NCBI GenBank assembly: GCA_009843505.1
Contig: VYDI01000032.1
Span: forward strand, 1 to 64,000
Source of the DNA: Holophagales bacterium
GTDB lineage: Bacteria; Acidobacteriota; Thermoanaerobaculia; Multivoradales; Multivoraceae
Direction: 5' to 3'
Length of the DNA: 64,000 nucleotides
The notes under the pieces were generated by a model. The model was not told the origin of the DNA, made no database searches, and saw only the letters and a list, made by a program, of their open reading frames with translations. Of the stretch, positions 33,807 to 43,334 are shown piece after piece (position 1 is the stretch's first letter; each line of letters begins with the position of its first letter). A program made the translations under genes and the position numbers.

Positions 33807-36572
33807 ATGAAGAGGACGACTAGACACGCTTCCGGACTGCTCGCCAGCCTTCTCGTCTGGCTGTTCTCGGCACTGCCCGCACTGGCCCAGGATCTGCCGG
33901 ACGGCGTCACCCGGGTGGCGTCCGTGGAGGGAATCACGGAGTACCAGTTGGAGAACGGGCTTCGATTCCTCCTGTTCCCGGACCAGAGCAAGCAGCAGGT
34001 CACGGTGAACATCACCTACCTGGTCGGTTCCCGCCACGAGGGCTACGGCGAGACGGGGATGGCGCACCTGCTCGAGCACCTGGTCTTCAAGGGCACGCCG
34101 AACCACCCCGACATTCCCGCCGAGCTGACCGAGCACGGCGCCTTCCCGAATGGGACGACGTGGTTCGACCGGACGAACTACTTCGAGACCTTCCCGGCCA
34201 CGGACGAGAACCTGGAGTGGGCGCTCGACCTCGAGGCGGACCGGATGGTCAACTCCTTCATCTCGGCCGAAGACCTCGAATCGGAGATGACCGTGGTGCG
34301 GAACGAGTGGGAGAGCGGCGAGAACCAGCCGATGGGCGTGCTCCGCAAGCGGGTCATGTCAGCTGCCTTTGACTGGCACAACTACGGCAACTCGACGATC
34401 GGCGCGCGGGCGGATCTCGAGAACGTGCCGATCGAGCGGCTGCAGGCCTTCTACCGGAAGTACTACCAGCCGGACAATGCGATCCTGGTGGTCGCCGGGC
34501 GGTTCGAAGTCGACCGGGCGCTGGAACTCGTAGCGGAGAAGTTCGGCCGGATTCCGCGGCCCGACCGCACAGGCGCGAACCAGCTCTTCGACACGTACAC
34601 CGCTGAGCCGCCCCAGGACGGCGAGCGGACGGTGACCCTGCGGCGGGTCGGCGACACGCAGCTCGCGATGGTCGTCTACCACGTGCCGCCGGGCGCCCAC
34701 GAGCAGTACGCGGCGGTGGACGTGCTCACTCACATCCTGGGTGTCGAGCCGGCCGGGCGTTTGTACAAGAACCTGGTCGAGCCGGGCCTTGCCGCCTCCG
34801 CCTTCGCCTCGAGTTTCCAACTGAATGAGCCGGGCGTACTGACGGCCGCGGTCGAGGTCCGGGAGCAGGATTCGCTGGAGGAGGCGGCCGAGGCGTTGTT
34901 CGCGACTCTCGACGAGATCGCGTCGGAGCCTCCCACGGAGGAGGAGGTCGAGCGCGCCAAGACCGACCACCTGTCGCGGATCGAGCTTTCGTTCAACAAC
35001 CCGCAGGGCATCGCGCTTCAGCTCAGCGAGTGGGCCTCGATGGGCGACTGGCGACTGTTCTTCCTGCACCGCGACCGTCTCGAAGAGGTGACGGCCGAAG
35101 GCGTCCACGAAGTCGCCCAGACCTATCTCCGGGACTCGAACCGCACGGTCGGGTACTTCTATCCGACGGACGAGACGCCGGAACGGGCCGAGATCCCCGA
35201 GCCGCCGGACATCGCGGCCCTGGTCGCCGACTACACCGGACGCGAGGCGGTCGCCGAGGGCGAGGCCTTCGACCCGACGCCGGCGAACATCGATCGTCGG
35301 ACACGGCTGGTGACCCTGTCGAACGGCGTCAAGGTCGCGCTGCTGCCCAAGCAGACCCGGGGCGAATCGGTGACCTTGCAGATGGCCTTCCGGCACGGCA
35401 CGGAAGAGGCGCTGATGGGACGCGCGACCGCTGGCGATCTGGCCGGTTCGATGCTCATGCGCGGTACGAAGAACCGCTCACGCCAGGAGATCAGCGACGA
35501 ACTCGACCGCCTCAAGGCCCAGGGTGGCCTCTCCGGCGGCACCCTGATTGCGAGCGGCTCGTTTGCCACGGTGCGGGAAAACCTCGCCCCGGTCCTGCGG
35601 CTGGCCGCCGAGATCCTGCGCGAGCCGGCGTTCGATGCGAAGGAGTTCGACCTGCTGCGGGAGGAGCGTCTGGCGGGGATCGAATCCCAGCGGTCCGAGC
35701 CGATGGCCCTGGTGCCGACGGCGATGGGCAGGCACTTCGGTCCGTGGCCGGCCGATCATCCCCACTACTCGCCGACCTTCGACGAGCAGATCGAGCGCCT
35801 GGAGGCGGCTACCGTCGAGGAGGCGCGGGACTTCTGGGCCTCCTTCTACGGTGCCGAGGGTGGCACGATCGCAGTGGTCGGCGACTTCGATCCGGACGAG
35901 GTCGCGGGCCTGCTCGAGGAGCTGTTCGGCGACTGGCAGGCACGCGAGCCGTACGAGCGGGTGGCCAATCCGCATCGCGCCGTCGAGACGGTGAGCGTCG
36001 ACATCGAGACACCGGACAAGACGAACGCGATGATGATGGCCGTTTCGAACTTCTCGATGCGGAACGACGATCCGGACTATCCGGCGCTGGTCATGGCGAA
36101 CTACATGCTGGGCGGCGGATTCCTCAGTTCGCGCCTGGCAACCCGGATTCGCCAGGAGGAGGGCCTGTCCTACGGCGTCGGCTCACAGATCGGCGTGCCG
36201 CCGATCGACGACAGCGCACTGTTCCTGACCTTCGCCATCTTCGCCCCGGAGAACGGGGACAAGGTGGTCGACGCCTTCCGCGACGAGATCACGAAGGCGC
36301 TCGAAAACGGCTTCACCGAGGAAGAGTTCGAACCAGCGAGGCGCGGCTATCTGGACAGCCAGCAGAACGGCCGGTCCCAGGACCGCGCGCTGGCGGGCCT
36401 TCTGAACAACAACCTCTTCACCGGTCGTACGATGGAGTTCACGGCCGCCCAGGAGCGGGCGATCGAAGAGATGTCGCTCGATGAGGTCAACGCGGCGCTG
36501 CGGAAGTACATCTCGCTGGATGACATCTCGATCTTCCGGGGCGGGGACTTTGCCAACAAACTGAATCAGTAG
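33807..36572 (+). CDS. M16 family zinc metalloprotease, two-domain
   Basis: A 921-aa exported peptidase with a signal peptide ending LPALAQ. The N-terminal half has the inverted zinc site HLLEH (His87, Glu90, His91) with Glu167 (VVRNEWE) as third ligand. The second half (from about 490) is the inactive M16 repeat, with LSNGVKVALLPKQTRGESVTLQMAFRHG and the substrate-binding LATRIRQEEGLSYGVGS. The length is right for pitrilysin-like processing proteases fused as one chain. It is periplasmic and probably degrades or processes peptides. A single gene between modC and a convergent acetoacetyl-CoA synthetase. Confidence 0.93.
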   Translation: MKRTTRHASGLLASLLVWLFSALPALAQDLPDGVTRVASVEGITEYQLENGLRFLLFPDQSKQQVTVNITYLVGSRHEGYGETGMAHLLEHLVFKGTPNHPDIPAELTEHGAFPNGTTWFDRTNYFETFPATDENLEWALDLEADRMVNSFISAEDLESEMTVVRNEWESGENQPMGVLRKRVMSAAFDWHNYGNSTIGARADLENVPIERLQAFYRKYYQPDNAILVVAGRFEVDRALELVAEKFGRIPRPDRTGANQLFDTYTAEPPQDGERTVTLRRVGDTQLAMVVYHVPPGAHEQYAAVDVLTHILGVEPAGRLYKNLVEPGLAASAFASSFQLNEPGVLTAAVEVREQDSLEEAAEALFATLDEIASEPPTEEEVERAKTDHLSRIELSFNNPQGIALQLSEWASMGDWRLFFLHRDRLEEVTAEGVHEVAQTYLRDSNRTVGYFYPTDETPERAEIPEPPDIAALVADYTGREAVAEGEAFDPTPANIDRRTRLVTLSNGVKVALLPKQTRGESVTLQMAFRHGTEEALMGRATAGDLAGSMLMRGTKNRSRQEISDELDRLKAQGGLSGGTLIASGSFATVRENLAPVLRLAAEILREPAFDAKEFDLLREERLAGIESQRSEPMALVPTAMGRHFGPWPADHPHYSPTFDEQIERLEAATVEEARDFWASFYGAEGGTIAVVGDFDPDEVAGLLEELFGDWQAREPYERVANPHRAVETVSVDIETPDKTNAMMMAVSNFSMRNDDPDYPALVMANYMLGGGFLSSRLATRIRQEEGLSYGVGSQIGVPPIDDSALFLTFAIFAPENGDKVVDAFRDEITKALENGFTEEEFEPARRGYLDSQQNGRSQDRALAGLLNNNLFTGRTMEFTAAQERAIEEMSLDEVNAALRKYISLDDISIFRGGDFANKLNQ

Positions 36573-36587
36573 CGCTTGCTGAAGGGA

Positions 36588-36614
36588 GCCGGCCAGAAGG
36601 CCGGCGCACCCAGT
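36588..36614. terminator. Hairpin repeat acting as a bidirectional terminator
   Basis: GCCGGCC-AGAA-GGCCGGC (36588-36605) followed by GCACCCAGT, between the convergent M16 protease and acetoacetyl-CoA synthetase. It is a member of the two-hairpin repeat family; there is no U-tract. Confidence 0.6.
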
Positions 36615-36620
36615 GGACGG

Positions 36621-38573
36621 CTACAGGGTCGCCACGAGGGCGGCGATCGATTTCGGGTTCTTCAGTGTCCCGATGTTGACGGCCGCCTCCACCGGCTCGC
36701 CGGCGAGGATCCGCTTGATCGGCACCTCGAGCTTCTTGCCCGAGAGAGTCGTCGGTACTTCGGGGATCGCCCGGATTTCGTCCGGTCCGTGACGGGGCGA
36801 GAGCCGGGTGCGCAGATGTCGGCGGATGCGGTCGGCGAGCGCCGCGTCGAGGGCGATGCCCTCTGCCAGCACGACGAACAGCCAGAGCTTGCCCTCGCGA
36901 TCCAGGCTGCCCGTGTCGACGATCACGCAGTCCTCGACTTCCGCTAGCTCAGCGGCGGCACGGTAGAACTCGGCCGTGCCCATGCGGACGCCGCCGCGGT
37001 TGAGCGTCGAGTCGGAGCGGCCGTAGATCACGGAGGTGCCGTCCTCGTCGAACTCGATCCAGTCGCCGTGGCGCCAGACAGAGGAGTAGTGGTCGAAGTA
37101 ACTCTCCCGGTAGCGCTCGCCGGAGTCGTCGTTCCAGAAGAAGAGCGGCATGGAGGGCAACGGCTCGGTGATCACCAGCTCGCCGACCCTCCCGGTCATT
37201 CCGCGGCCGCTCTCGTCGAACGCCTCGACCTTCGCGCCGAGAGAGCGGCACTGGATGCGACCCCGGCGGACCGGCTGGAGTGGATTGGGGCCGACGAAGC
37301 CGGTACAGACGTCGGTACCGCCCGAGAGCGAACCGAGCCAGACGTCGGACTTCACCTGCTCGTAGACCCAGTCGAAGCCCTCCGCAGGCAACGGCGCACC
37401 GGTCGAACCGATCGCGCGCAGGGCCTCGAAGCCGAACTGCCTGCCGGGTTCGAGACCGGCCGCCCGGCAGGCCATCAGGAAGGGCGCGCTGACGCCGAAG
37501 CAGGTCACGGCCTCCTCGTCCGCCAGGCAGTAGAGCGTCAGGAGGTCGGGCCAACCGGGCGAGCCGTCGTAGAGCACGACGGTCGTTCCCAGGAGCAGCC
37601 CCGAGACGAGGTAGTTCCACATCATCCAGCCGGTCGTCGTGTACCAGAAGAAGCGGTCGCTCGCGCCGAGGTCGGTGTGCAGCGCCAGTTGCTTCAGATG
37701 CTCGATGAGGATGCCGCCGTGGCCCTGCACGATCGCCTTCGGCAGGCCGGTGGTGCCGGAGGAGTAGAGGATCCAGAGCGGGTGGTCGAAGGGGACCGGC
37801 TCGAAAGCGAGTACGTCGCGGTGGGCGGTCAGCTCCTCCCAGGACAGGCGTCGAGGAGAGCCCTTCGTGCTGGCGGATGGGCCGCCCGCCGCTCCCACGA
37901 CGACCGCCGCGCCGAGCGTGGGTAGCGAACCGATGATCCGGTCCAGGTCGGAGCCGCGGTCGTACTCGCGGCCGTTGTAGTCGTACCGATCGACGCCGAT
38001 CAGGACCTTCGGCTCGATCTGCCGGAAGCGGTCGAGCACGCTGTCGACTCCGAACTCCGGCGGACAACTCGACCAGATCGCGCCCAGACTGGCGGTGGCG
38101 AGGAAGGCGACTACCGCTTCGGCGTCGTTCGGAAGGTAGGCGACCACCCGGTCGCCGTGCTTGACCCCGAGGCGGACCAGACCGGCCCTGGCGGCGGCGA
38201 CTTCGCGGCGCAGGTCGTTGCGGCTGAACTCGCGCCGTGTTCCCGTCTCGCCCCTGCAGATCAGGGCAGGCTCGCTGCCGTCGTTGCCGAGTGCGTGCTC
38301 GGCGTAGTTCAGTCTGGCGCCGGGAAACCAGCTTGCACCGGGCATCGCACGGTTCGCAATCACACGTTCGGGCGGTGTAGGGAACCTGACGGCGAAGTAG
38401 TCGGCGATCGAGCCCCAGAAGGCCTCCAGATCCGTGACGGACCAGCGCCAGAGTTCGTCGTAGCCGGCGAAGCGCCGGTTTCGCTTGTTCTCCAGCCAGC
38501 GCAGGTAGCGCGTCAGGTTGCTGGCCTCGACCTGTTCTGCGCTGGGGCGCCAGAGAATGTCGTGGCCCGTCAC
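36621..38573 (-). CDS. Acetoacetyl-CoA synthetase
   Basis: A 650-aa ANL ligase that activates acetoacetate to acetoacetyl-CoA. The N-terminus ILWRPSAEQVEASNLTRYLRWL is typical of acetoacetate-CoA ligases rather than acetyl-CoA synthetases. The ATP motif is YSSGTTGLPKA, and the family blocks TTTGWMMWN, GGTDVCTGFVGPNPLQPV and GRSDSTLNRGGVRMGTAEFYR are present. The A10 lysine is in TTLSGKKLEVPIKR. It could recycle acetoacetate from PHA or ketone-body breakdown, which fits the PHA operon at 9 kb (inference). Monocistronic. Confidence 0.93.
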   Translation of the reverse strand: MTGHDILWRPSAEQVEASNLTRYLRWLENKRNRRFAGYDELWRWSVTDLEAFWGSIADYFAVRFPTPPERVIANRAMPGASWFPGARLNYAEHALGNDGSEPALICRGETGTRREFSRNDLRREVAAARAGLVRLGVKHGDRVVAYLPNDAEAVVAFLATASLGAIWSSCPPEFGVDSVLDRFRQIEPKVLIGVDRYDYNGREYDRGSDLDRIIGSLPTLGAAVVVGAAGGPSASTKGSPRRLSWEELTAHRDVLAFEPVPFDHPLWILYSSGTTGLPKAIVQGHGGILIEHLKQLALHTDLGASDRFFWYTTTGWMMWNYLVSGLLLGTTVVLYDGSPGWPDLLTLYCLADEEAVTCFGVSAPFLMACRAAGLEPGRQFGFEALRAIGSTGAPLPAEGFDWVYEQVKSDVWLGSLSGGTDVCTGFVGPNPLQPVRRGRIQCRSLGAKVEAFDESGRGMTGRVGELVITEPLPSMPLFFWNDDSGERYRESYFDHYSSVWRHGDWIEFDEDGTSVIYGRSDSTLNRGGVRMGTAEFYRAAAELAEVEDCVIVDTGSLDREGKLWLFVVLAEGIALDAALADRIRRHLRTRLSPRHGPDEIRAIPEVPTTLSGKKLEVPIKRILAGEPVEAAVNIGTLKNPKSIAALVATL

Positions 38574-38645
38574 GTTGTTTTCCTCACAGTCTGAAGCGCG
38601 ACGCTACGCTGTTGTGGCACCCACAGAACACAAGGAGGCTAGACG

Positions 38646-39026
38646 ATGAAGCATCTTCCGACGATTGCGCGCATTCTGCTGGGGCTGCTGTTCGTGTTCG
38701 GCGGCGTGACCGGCCTGTTCGAACTGGTGGAGCAGCCCGAGGTGGGGGAGGAGGCGGCGGCCTTCATGGGCGCGATCATGGACACGGGCTACCTTTGGCC
38801 GGTGATCAAGGTGACCGAGATCGTCTGCGGCGTTCTGCTGATCCTCGGCATGTTCGTACCGCTGGCCCTTGTCGTGCTGGCGCCGGTCGCGCTCAACATC
38901 CTGCTGTTCCACGTCTTCCTGGAGCCTTCCGGTCTGGTCTTCGGTCTCGTCCTGCTGGTGTTGGGTCTCTACACCGCCCACCAGCACCGGGAGAGCTTCA
39001 GCGGCGTACTGAAGCGTAGAGCCTGA
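38646..39026 (+). CDS. DoxX-family membrane protein
   Basis: A 126-aa protein with four predicted membrane segments (IARILLGLLFVFGGVTGLF, YLWPVIKVTEIVCGVLLILG, LALVVLAPVALNILLFHVFL, LVFGLVLLVLGLYTAH). The order of conserved residues resembles DoxX/SURF4-like proteins (GLLFVFGG, KVTEIVCGVLLI, PVALNILLFH). The role is unknown; relatives are linked to thiol or quinol redox homeostasis. AAGGAGG precedes the ATG closely. It is convergent with the PQQ propeller gene. Confidence 0.85.
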   Translation: MKHLPTIARILLGLLFVFGGVTGLFELVEQPEVGEEAAAFMGAIMDTGYLWPVIKVTEIVCGVLLILGMFVPLALVVLAPVALNILLFHVFLEPSGLVFGLVLLVLGLYTAHQHRESFSGVLKRRA

Positions 39027-39039
39027 ACGAAGTGACTTG

Positions 39040-39054
39040 GCGCCCGGTGGGCGC
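39040..39054. terminator. Compact hairpin between convergent genes
   Basis: GCGCCC-GGT-GGGCGC, a perfect six-base stem with a three-base loop, between the DoxX gene and the convergent propeller gene. Its last base is the first position of the propeller's stop codon. Confidence 0.5.
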
Positions 39055-40409
39055 TAGGAACCCGCGCCGACCGCGACCAGGTGTCGGCGTGCCCGGAAGT
39101 AGATGACGCCGTCCGAAATGGCGGGGGTCGCCATCAGGGTTTCGCCCAGTTCGTTGACGGCGATCTCGTTGAGCTCAGGACCCGGCTCGATGACGTAGAC
39201 GTCACCGACTTCGCTGTTGAAGTAGATGCGACCGCCGGCGGCGACGGCCGAAGCGCTGAAGCCGGAGGCGCCGCGGCCCAGACGCTTCTGGTTCAGGCGT
39301 TCGCCGGTTCGCCAGTCGACGACGGTCACGACGCCGTTGTCGTAGCAGAAGTAGGCGAGGTCGCCGACCACGATCGGCGTCTGCATGTAGTTCCCGAGCC
39401 GTTCGTGGAACCAGACCATTGCGTCGTGGTCGGGGTCGAGGTTGCCCACGGCGTCGGGATCAATCGCGTAGATCGGCTTCAGCCGGCCATGGGCGTTGGT
39501 GATCAGGATCGGACCGTCGCCGGCCCGGATCGGTGTGGGCACGGGGATGTCGCCGCCGCCCTCGAGTCGCCAGAGTTCTTCGCCGGTGTCGAAGTCGTAT
39601 CCGCCGATGTGGTGGTAGCCGTTGAGAACGACCTGGCTCCTGCCGGCCTGGCGCGGAAAGACGGCCGGCGTGCTCCATGTGGCGACCTCCTCGCGCGTCT
39701 TTCGCCAGACGTCCTCTCCGGTTGCCGCATCGAGAACGGCGACGAAAGACTGGCTCAGGATGTCGACTTGAATGATCACCCGGCCGTCGTGAAGGACGGG
39801 CGAGCTGGCGAACCCCCACTCGTAGGTGGGGAAGTCGTAGGGACCCGAGTCGAGCACGCCGAACTGACGCTTCCACAACGGGGTTCCGTCCAGGTCGTAG
39901 GCGTGGAGTCCCTCTGAGCCGAAGAAGGCCATGAGGACCTTGCCATCGGTCGCGGGCGTTGAGTTCGTGTGGGACGCCTTCGTGTGCCGCTTGATCGCGG
40001 GCGTACCCTGGAAGGCCGTTCGTTCCCACAGGAGCTCGCCGGTCCGCTTGTCGAGGGCCAGCACCTGGAAGCGCTGGGGCGGCTCGCCCTCGACCGGCGT
40101 ACCGTCACCGTAGAGCCCGACTTTGAGCGACGCCTCGGCGCCGTCGGGAACCGCCGACGTGAGGAAGAGGCGGTCCCCCCAGATGACCGGACTCGAGTGT
40201 CCGAGGCCGGGAACCGGGACCCTGAAGAGGATGTTCTCGCCGGTCTCCACGTTCCAGGTCGCGGGCGGCGAGCCGGTTCCCGCGCCGTCCGCGCCATTGC
40301 CGCGGAACGAAGGCCAGTTGTCCGAGGCGGCGACAGGCAGGACGGTCGCGGCGGAGAGGGCGAACGCGACGGTCGCCGTGGTGATCGGTGTTCGGAAGGA
40401 AGTCGCCAT
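39054..40409 (-). CDS. Exported PQQ-like beta-propeller protein (downstream copy)
   Basis: A 451-aa secreted protein: signal peptide ending PVAAS, then NWPSFRGNGADG and repeated WD/PQQ-like blades (LLWERTAFQG, PLWKRQFGVLD, DVWRKTREEVATWSTP, ELWRLEGGGD, TVVDWRTGERL). It resembles BamB-like and PQQ-enzyme-repeat proteins without a recognisable catalytic residue set, so it is probably a periplasmic scaffold or binding protein. It is a tandem paralogue of the gene upstream, most blocks being identical by eye, and starts four bases after that gene's stop. Confidence 0.87.
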   Translation of the reverse strand: MATSFRTPITTATVAFALSAATVLPVAASDNWPSFRGNGADGAGTGSPPATWNVETGENILFRVPVPGLGHSSPVIWGDRLFLTSAVPDGAEASLKVGLYGDGTPVEGEPPQRFQVLALDKRTGELLWERTAFQGTPAIKRHTKASHTNSTPATDGKVLMAFFGSEGLHAYDLDGTPLWKRQFGVLDSGPYDFPTYEWGFASSPVLHDGRVIIQVDILSQSFVAVLDAATGEDVWRKTREEVATWSTPAVFPRQAGRSQVVLNGYHHIGGYDFDTGEELWRLEGGGDIPVPTPIRAGDGPILITNAHGRLKPIYAIDPDAVGNLDPDHDAMVWFHERLGNYMQTPIVVGDLAYFCYDNGVVTVVDWRTGERLNQKRLGRGASGFSASAVAAGGRIYFNSEVGDVYVIEPGPELNEIAVNELGETLMATPAISDGVIYFRARRHLVAVGAGS

Positions 40410-40413
40410 GGTG

Positions 40414-41775
40414 CTATGACCCGGAGCCGATGGCGACCAGGTGACGCCGCGCCCGGAAGTAGATGACGCCGTCCGAGATCGCCGGCGTCGCCATCAGGGT
40501 CTCGCCGATTTCGTTGACGGCCACTTCGTTGAGTTCTTCACCGGCCTCCAGCACGTAGACGTCGCCGTCCTCGCTGTTCATGTAGATACGGCCGCCGGCC
40601 GCGACCGGCGAGGCGGTGAAACCGGAGGCGCCGCGGCCGAGACGCTGCTGCGCCACTCGCTCGCCGCTCTTCCAGTCGAACACGGTGACGACGCCGTTGT
40701 CGAAGCCGAAGTACGCGAGGTCGCCGACCACGATCGGCGTCTGCATGTAGTTCCCGAGCCGCTCGTGGAACCAGAGCATCGCTTCGTGCTCGGGATCGAT
40801 CCCGCCGGCGGCGTTCGGATCGATCGCGTAGACCGGCCGCATCGGGCCATGGGCGCTGGTGATGAGGATCGGACCGTCGTCGCCGGCGCGGATCGGCGTC
40901 GGCACCGGGATGTCGCCGCCGCCCTCGAGACGCCAGAGTTCCTTGCCCGTGTCGAAGTCGTAGCCGCCGATGTGCTGGTAGCCGTTGACGACGATCTGGC
41001 GGCCGCCGTCGCTCCGCGCGAACACGGCGGGCGTGCTCCAGGTGGGAATCTCATCGCGCCCGGTGCGCCAGAGTTCCTCGCCGGTCGCCGCGTCGAGCGC
41101 CGCGAGGAAGGAGTCGTCCTGGACGTCGACCTGGATGATCACGCGGCCGTCGTGGACCAGGGGTGAACTCGCGAACCCCCATTGCGCGGTCTTGACCATG
41201 AAGAAGCCGGAGTCGAGCACCCCGAACTGGCGGTTCCAGAGCGGGTTGCCTTCCAGGTCGTAGGCGTGGAGCCCTTCGGAGCCGAAGAAGACGACCAGGA
41301 CCTCGCCGTCCGTGGCCGGCGTCGAGTTCGTGTGGGAGGCCTTCGTGTGACGCTTGACCGCCGGCGTACCTTCGAAGGCTGTTTGCTGCCAGAGAAGCTC
41401 ACCGCTTCGCTTGTCGTAGGCGAGGACCACGTAGCGCTGCGGCGGCTCGCCCACGACGGGCGCGATGTCGCCGTAGAGGCCGACCTTGAGCGAGGCTTCC
41501 TCACCCTCGGGCACGGACGAGGTCAGGAACAGCCGGTCGCCCCAGACGACGGGACTCGAGTGGCCGAGACCCGGCACGGCGACGCGGAAGAGGACGTTCT
41601 CGCCGCTCTCGACGTTCCAGGTGGCCGGCGGCGTTCCGGTGCCGTTGCCGTCAGCGGCGTTGCCGCGGAAGGACGGCCAGTTGTCCGAGGCGGCGATCGG
41701 GGCCGCGGCTGCGGCGACGAGGGCGGCCGGAACCACCAAGCGTCGGATCTTCAGAGCGGTGGCTTGCATCGTCAT
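40414..41775 (-). CDS. Exported PQQ-like beta-propeller protein (upstream copy)
   Basis: A 453-aa protein with the same architecture as its downstream neighbour: a signal peptide (LVVPAALVAAAAAPIAAS), NWPSFRGNAADG and the blades ELLWQQTAFEG, PLWNRQFGVLD, ELWRTGRDEIPTWSTP and KELWRLEGGGDIPVPTP. I start at the ATG at 41775 (MTMQATALKIRR), which gives a normal signal peptide. The frame is open to a TTG at 41802. First of two tandem duplicates, divergent from the HDAC-like gene with a short shared upstream region. Confidence 0.85.
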   Translation of the reverse strand: MTMQATALKIRRLVVPAALVAAAAAPIAASDNWPSFRGNAADGNGTGTPPATWNVESGENVLFRVAVPGLGHSSPVVWGDRLFLTSSVPEGEEASLKVGLYGDIAPVVGEPPQRYVVLAYDKRSGELLWQQTAFEGTPAVKRHTKASHTNSTPATDGEVLVVFFGSEGLHAYDLEGNPLWNRQFGVLDSGFFMVKTAQWGFASSPLVHDGRVIIQVDVQDDSFLAALDAATGEELWRTGRDEIPTWSTPAVFARSDGGRQIVVNGYQHIGGYDFDTGKELWRLEGGGDIPVPTPIRAGDDGPILITSAHGPMRPVYAIDPNAAGGIDPEHEAMLWFHERLGNYMQTPIVVGDLAYFGFDNGVVTVFDWKSGERVAQQRLGRGASGFTASPVAAGGRIYMNSEDGDVYVLEAGEELNEVAVNEIGETLMATPAISDGVIYFRARRHLVAIGSGS

Positions 41776-41843
41776 GGCTGAAGTATGTGCGATCATCCTC
41801 AAGACTACGTCCTCACGGGAACAGAGTTTGTGGAGGCAGTGAG

Positions 41844-42857
41844 ATGAGTTCGCCGATGAGCGTCTTCTGGGACCCGCGGTGTGAGGAGCACACGGTGCCG
41901 AGGGGGTTTCCGGAGCGGCCGGAGCGTCTGCAGTTGGCGCTGCCGTACCTGAGAGAGCTGGGCTGGGATCTGGTGGAGGCCGGTTCGGACGGGGCGCCGG
42001 GTGGAATGGCGGGCCAGGCCCGACGGCTGGCGGCCCTGGTGCACGATCCCGACTACATCGTACGGATGGAGGCCGCCGTCGCCGAAGTCGCGGCGTCCGC
42101 TGCGGCCGGGAACTTCCCCCTGCGGCCGACGTCGATGCTCGACACGAACGACAACCCGCTTTCGCCCGGGACGGCGGACGCCACCTGGGCCGCGGTCGAT
42201 GCCGCGCTGGCGGCGGGCGACCACGTCATGCTGGGCGCTGGCCACCGGGGGATGAGCGTGACCCGGCCGCCCGGGCACCACTGCGAGCGGGACCGGGCAA
42301 TGGGTTTCTGCTACCTGAACCAGATCGCCATCCTTGCCCAGGGCCTGATCGACGTGCACGGCGTCGAGCGTGTGGCAATCCTGGACTTCGACGTCCACCA
42401 TGGCAACGGGACCCAGCACCTGTTCGATCACCGGGCCGACGTGGCCTACCTGAGCGTCCACCAGTACCCCTTCTACCCCGGTACCGGGGCCGCCAGCGAG
42501 CGGGGGATTGGCGAAGGCGAGGGCACGACGGTGAACGCGCCGCTGCCGGCCGGCAGCGGCGACGACGTCTACGGCGAGGTCATGGCCGATCTGCTGCTCC
42601 CGGCGGTGCGCTCGTTCGACCCGGACGTGCTGCTGGTGTCGGCAGGCTTCGACGCCTGGCGCGACGACCCGATCGCCGGCATGGAGCTGACCGAGGAGAG
42701 CTTCCACCGCTTCGGCGTCGACCTGGCCGAACTGGCGGAGGAGATATGCGGTGGGCGGCTCGTGTCCGTGCTCGAAGGCGGCTACGACCTGAACGCCCTG
42801 CCGCGGTTGATCGACGTCTATCTCCGGGGCACTGTCGGTACGTCGCTGGATGCGTGA
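41844..42857 (+). CDS. Histone-deacetylase-family amidohydrolase
   Basis: A 337-aa Zn-dependent deacetylase of the arginase/HDAC fold. Conserved elements are HPERPERL-like PERPERLQLA, RPPGHHCERDRAMGFCYLNQ with His145/His146, the metal site DFDVHHGNGTQ with Asp183 and His185, SAGFDAWRDDP (third ligand Asp) and EGGYD. Bacterial members deacetylate acetylpolyamines or acetyl-lysine, or are linked to acetoin use. GGAGG is seven bases before the ATG. Cytoplasmic. Confidence 0.92.
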   Translation: MSSPMSVFWDPRCEEHTVPRGFPERPERLQLALPYLRELGWDLVEAGSDGAPGGMAGQARRLAALVHDPDYIVRMEAAVAEVAASAAAGNFPLRPTSMLDTNDNPLSPGTADATWAAVDAALAAGDHVMLGAGHRGMSVTRPPGHHCERDRAMGFCYLNQIAILAQGLIDVHGVERVAILDFDVHHGNGTQHLFDHRADVAYLSVHQYPFYPGTGAASERGIGEGEGTTVNAPLPAGSGDDVYGEVMADLLLPAVRSFDPDVLLVSAGFDAWRDDPIAGMELTEESFHRFGVDLAELAEEICGGRLVSVLEGGYDLNALPRLIDVYLRGTVGTSLDA

Positions 42858-42919
42858 GGAATCTCGCCCGTCTCCCGGTGCGTTGTACGATGTGACACAG
42901 GAACGGAGGGGCCCAAGCG

Positions 42920-43324
42920 TTGAGAACCAAGCCGAGCTTCCCGATCAGAATACGCACCCAGAACGTCCAGTTGACCGATGACCTGAAGCAGTCGATCGAG
43001 TCCGAGGCGGCGGCGCTGAAGCGCTTCAACTCCCGGATCGTGGACTGCGAAGTGACGATCGCCGGTCCCGGCCGGAATCACCGGGGCGGCCTCGCGTTCG
43101 ACGTCGTGGTCAAGGTCGCCCTGCCCGGACCGGACGTGGTGGTCCATCGCTCGGCCGCGGCCTCCATCCCGGTCGCGATCAACCAGTCGTTCGCCACCGC
43201 CCGCCGACGCGTCAAGCGCCAGGCCCATCTCCGCCGCCGCCGGGTGCCGTTCAACCGCACCTCCGGCGTCGGCCGCCGCGGCCGGCCGCGGCGCGGCAAC
43301 GGCCGCCGGCTCGCGCGGGCGTAG
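42920..43324 (+). CDS. HPF/RaiA-like ribosome-associated protein
   Basis: A 134-aa protein. Residues 8-100 match the ribosome hibernation factor fold (IRIRTQNVQLTDDLKQSIESEAAALKRFNSRIVDCEVTIAG..., VHRSAAASIPVAINQSFATARRRVKRQ). The C-terminal 35 residues are a very basic Arg-rich tail instead of the long-HPF dimerisation domain. The start is TTG, with GGAGG ten bases upstream. It probably binds the small ribosomal subunit under stress. The gene is immediately followed by the inverted-repeat element. Confidence 0.83.
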   Translation: MRTKPSFPIRIRTQNVQLTDDLKQSIESEAAALKRFNSRIVDCEVTIAGPGRNHRGGLAFDVVVKVALPGPDVVVHRSAAASIPVAINQSFATARRRVKRQAHLRRRRVPFNRTSGVGRRGRPRRGNGRRLARA

Positions 43325-43334
43325 CCGGGTACCC

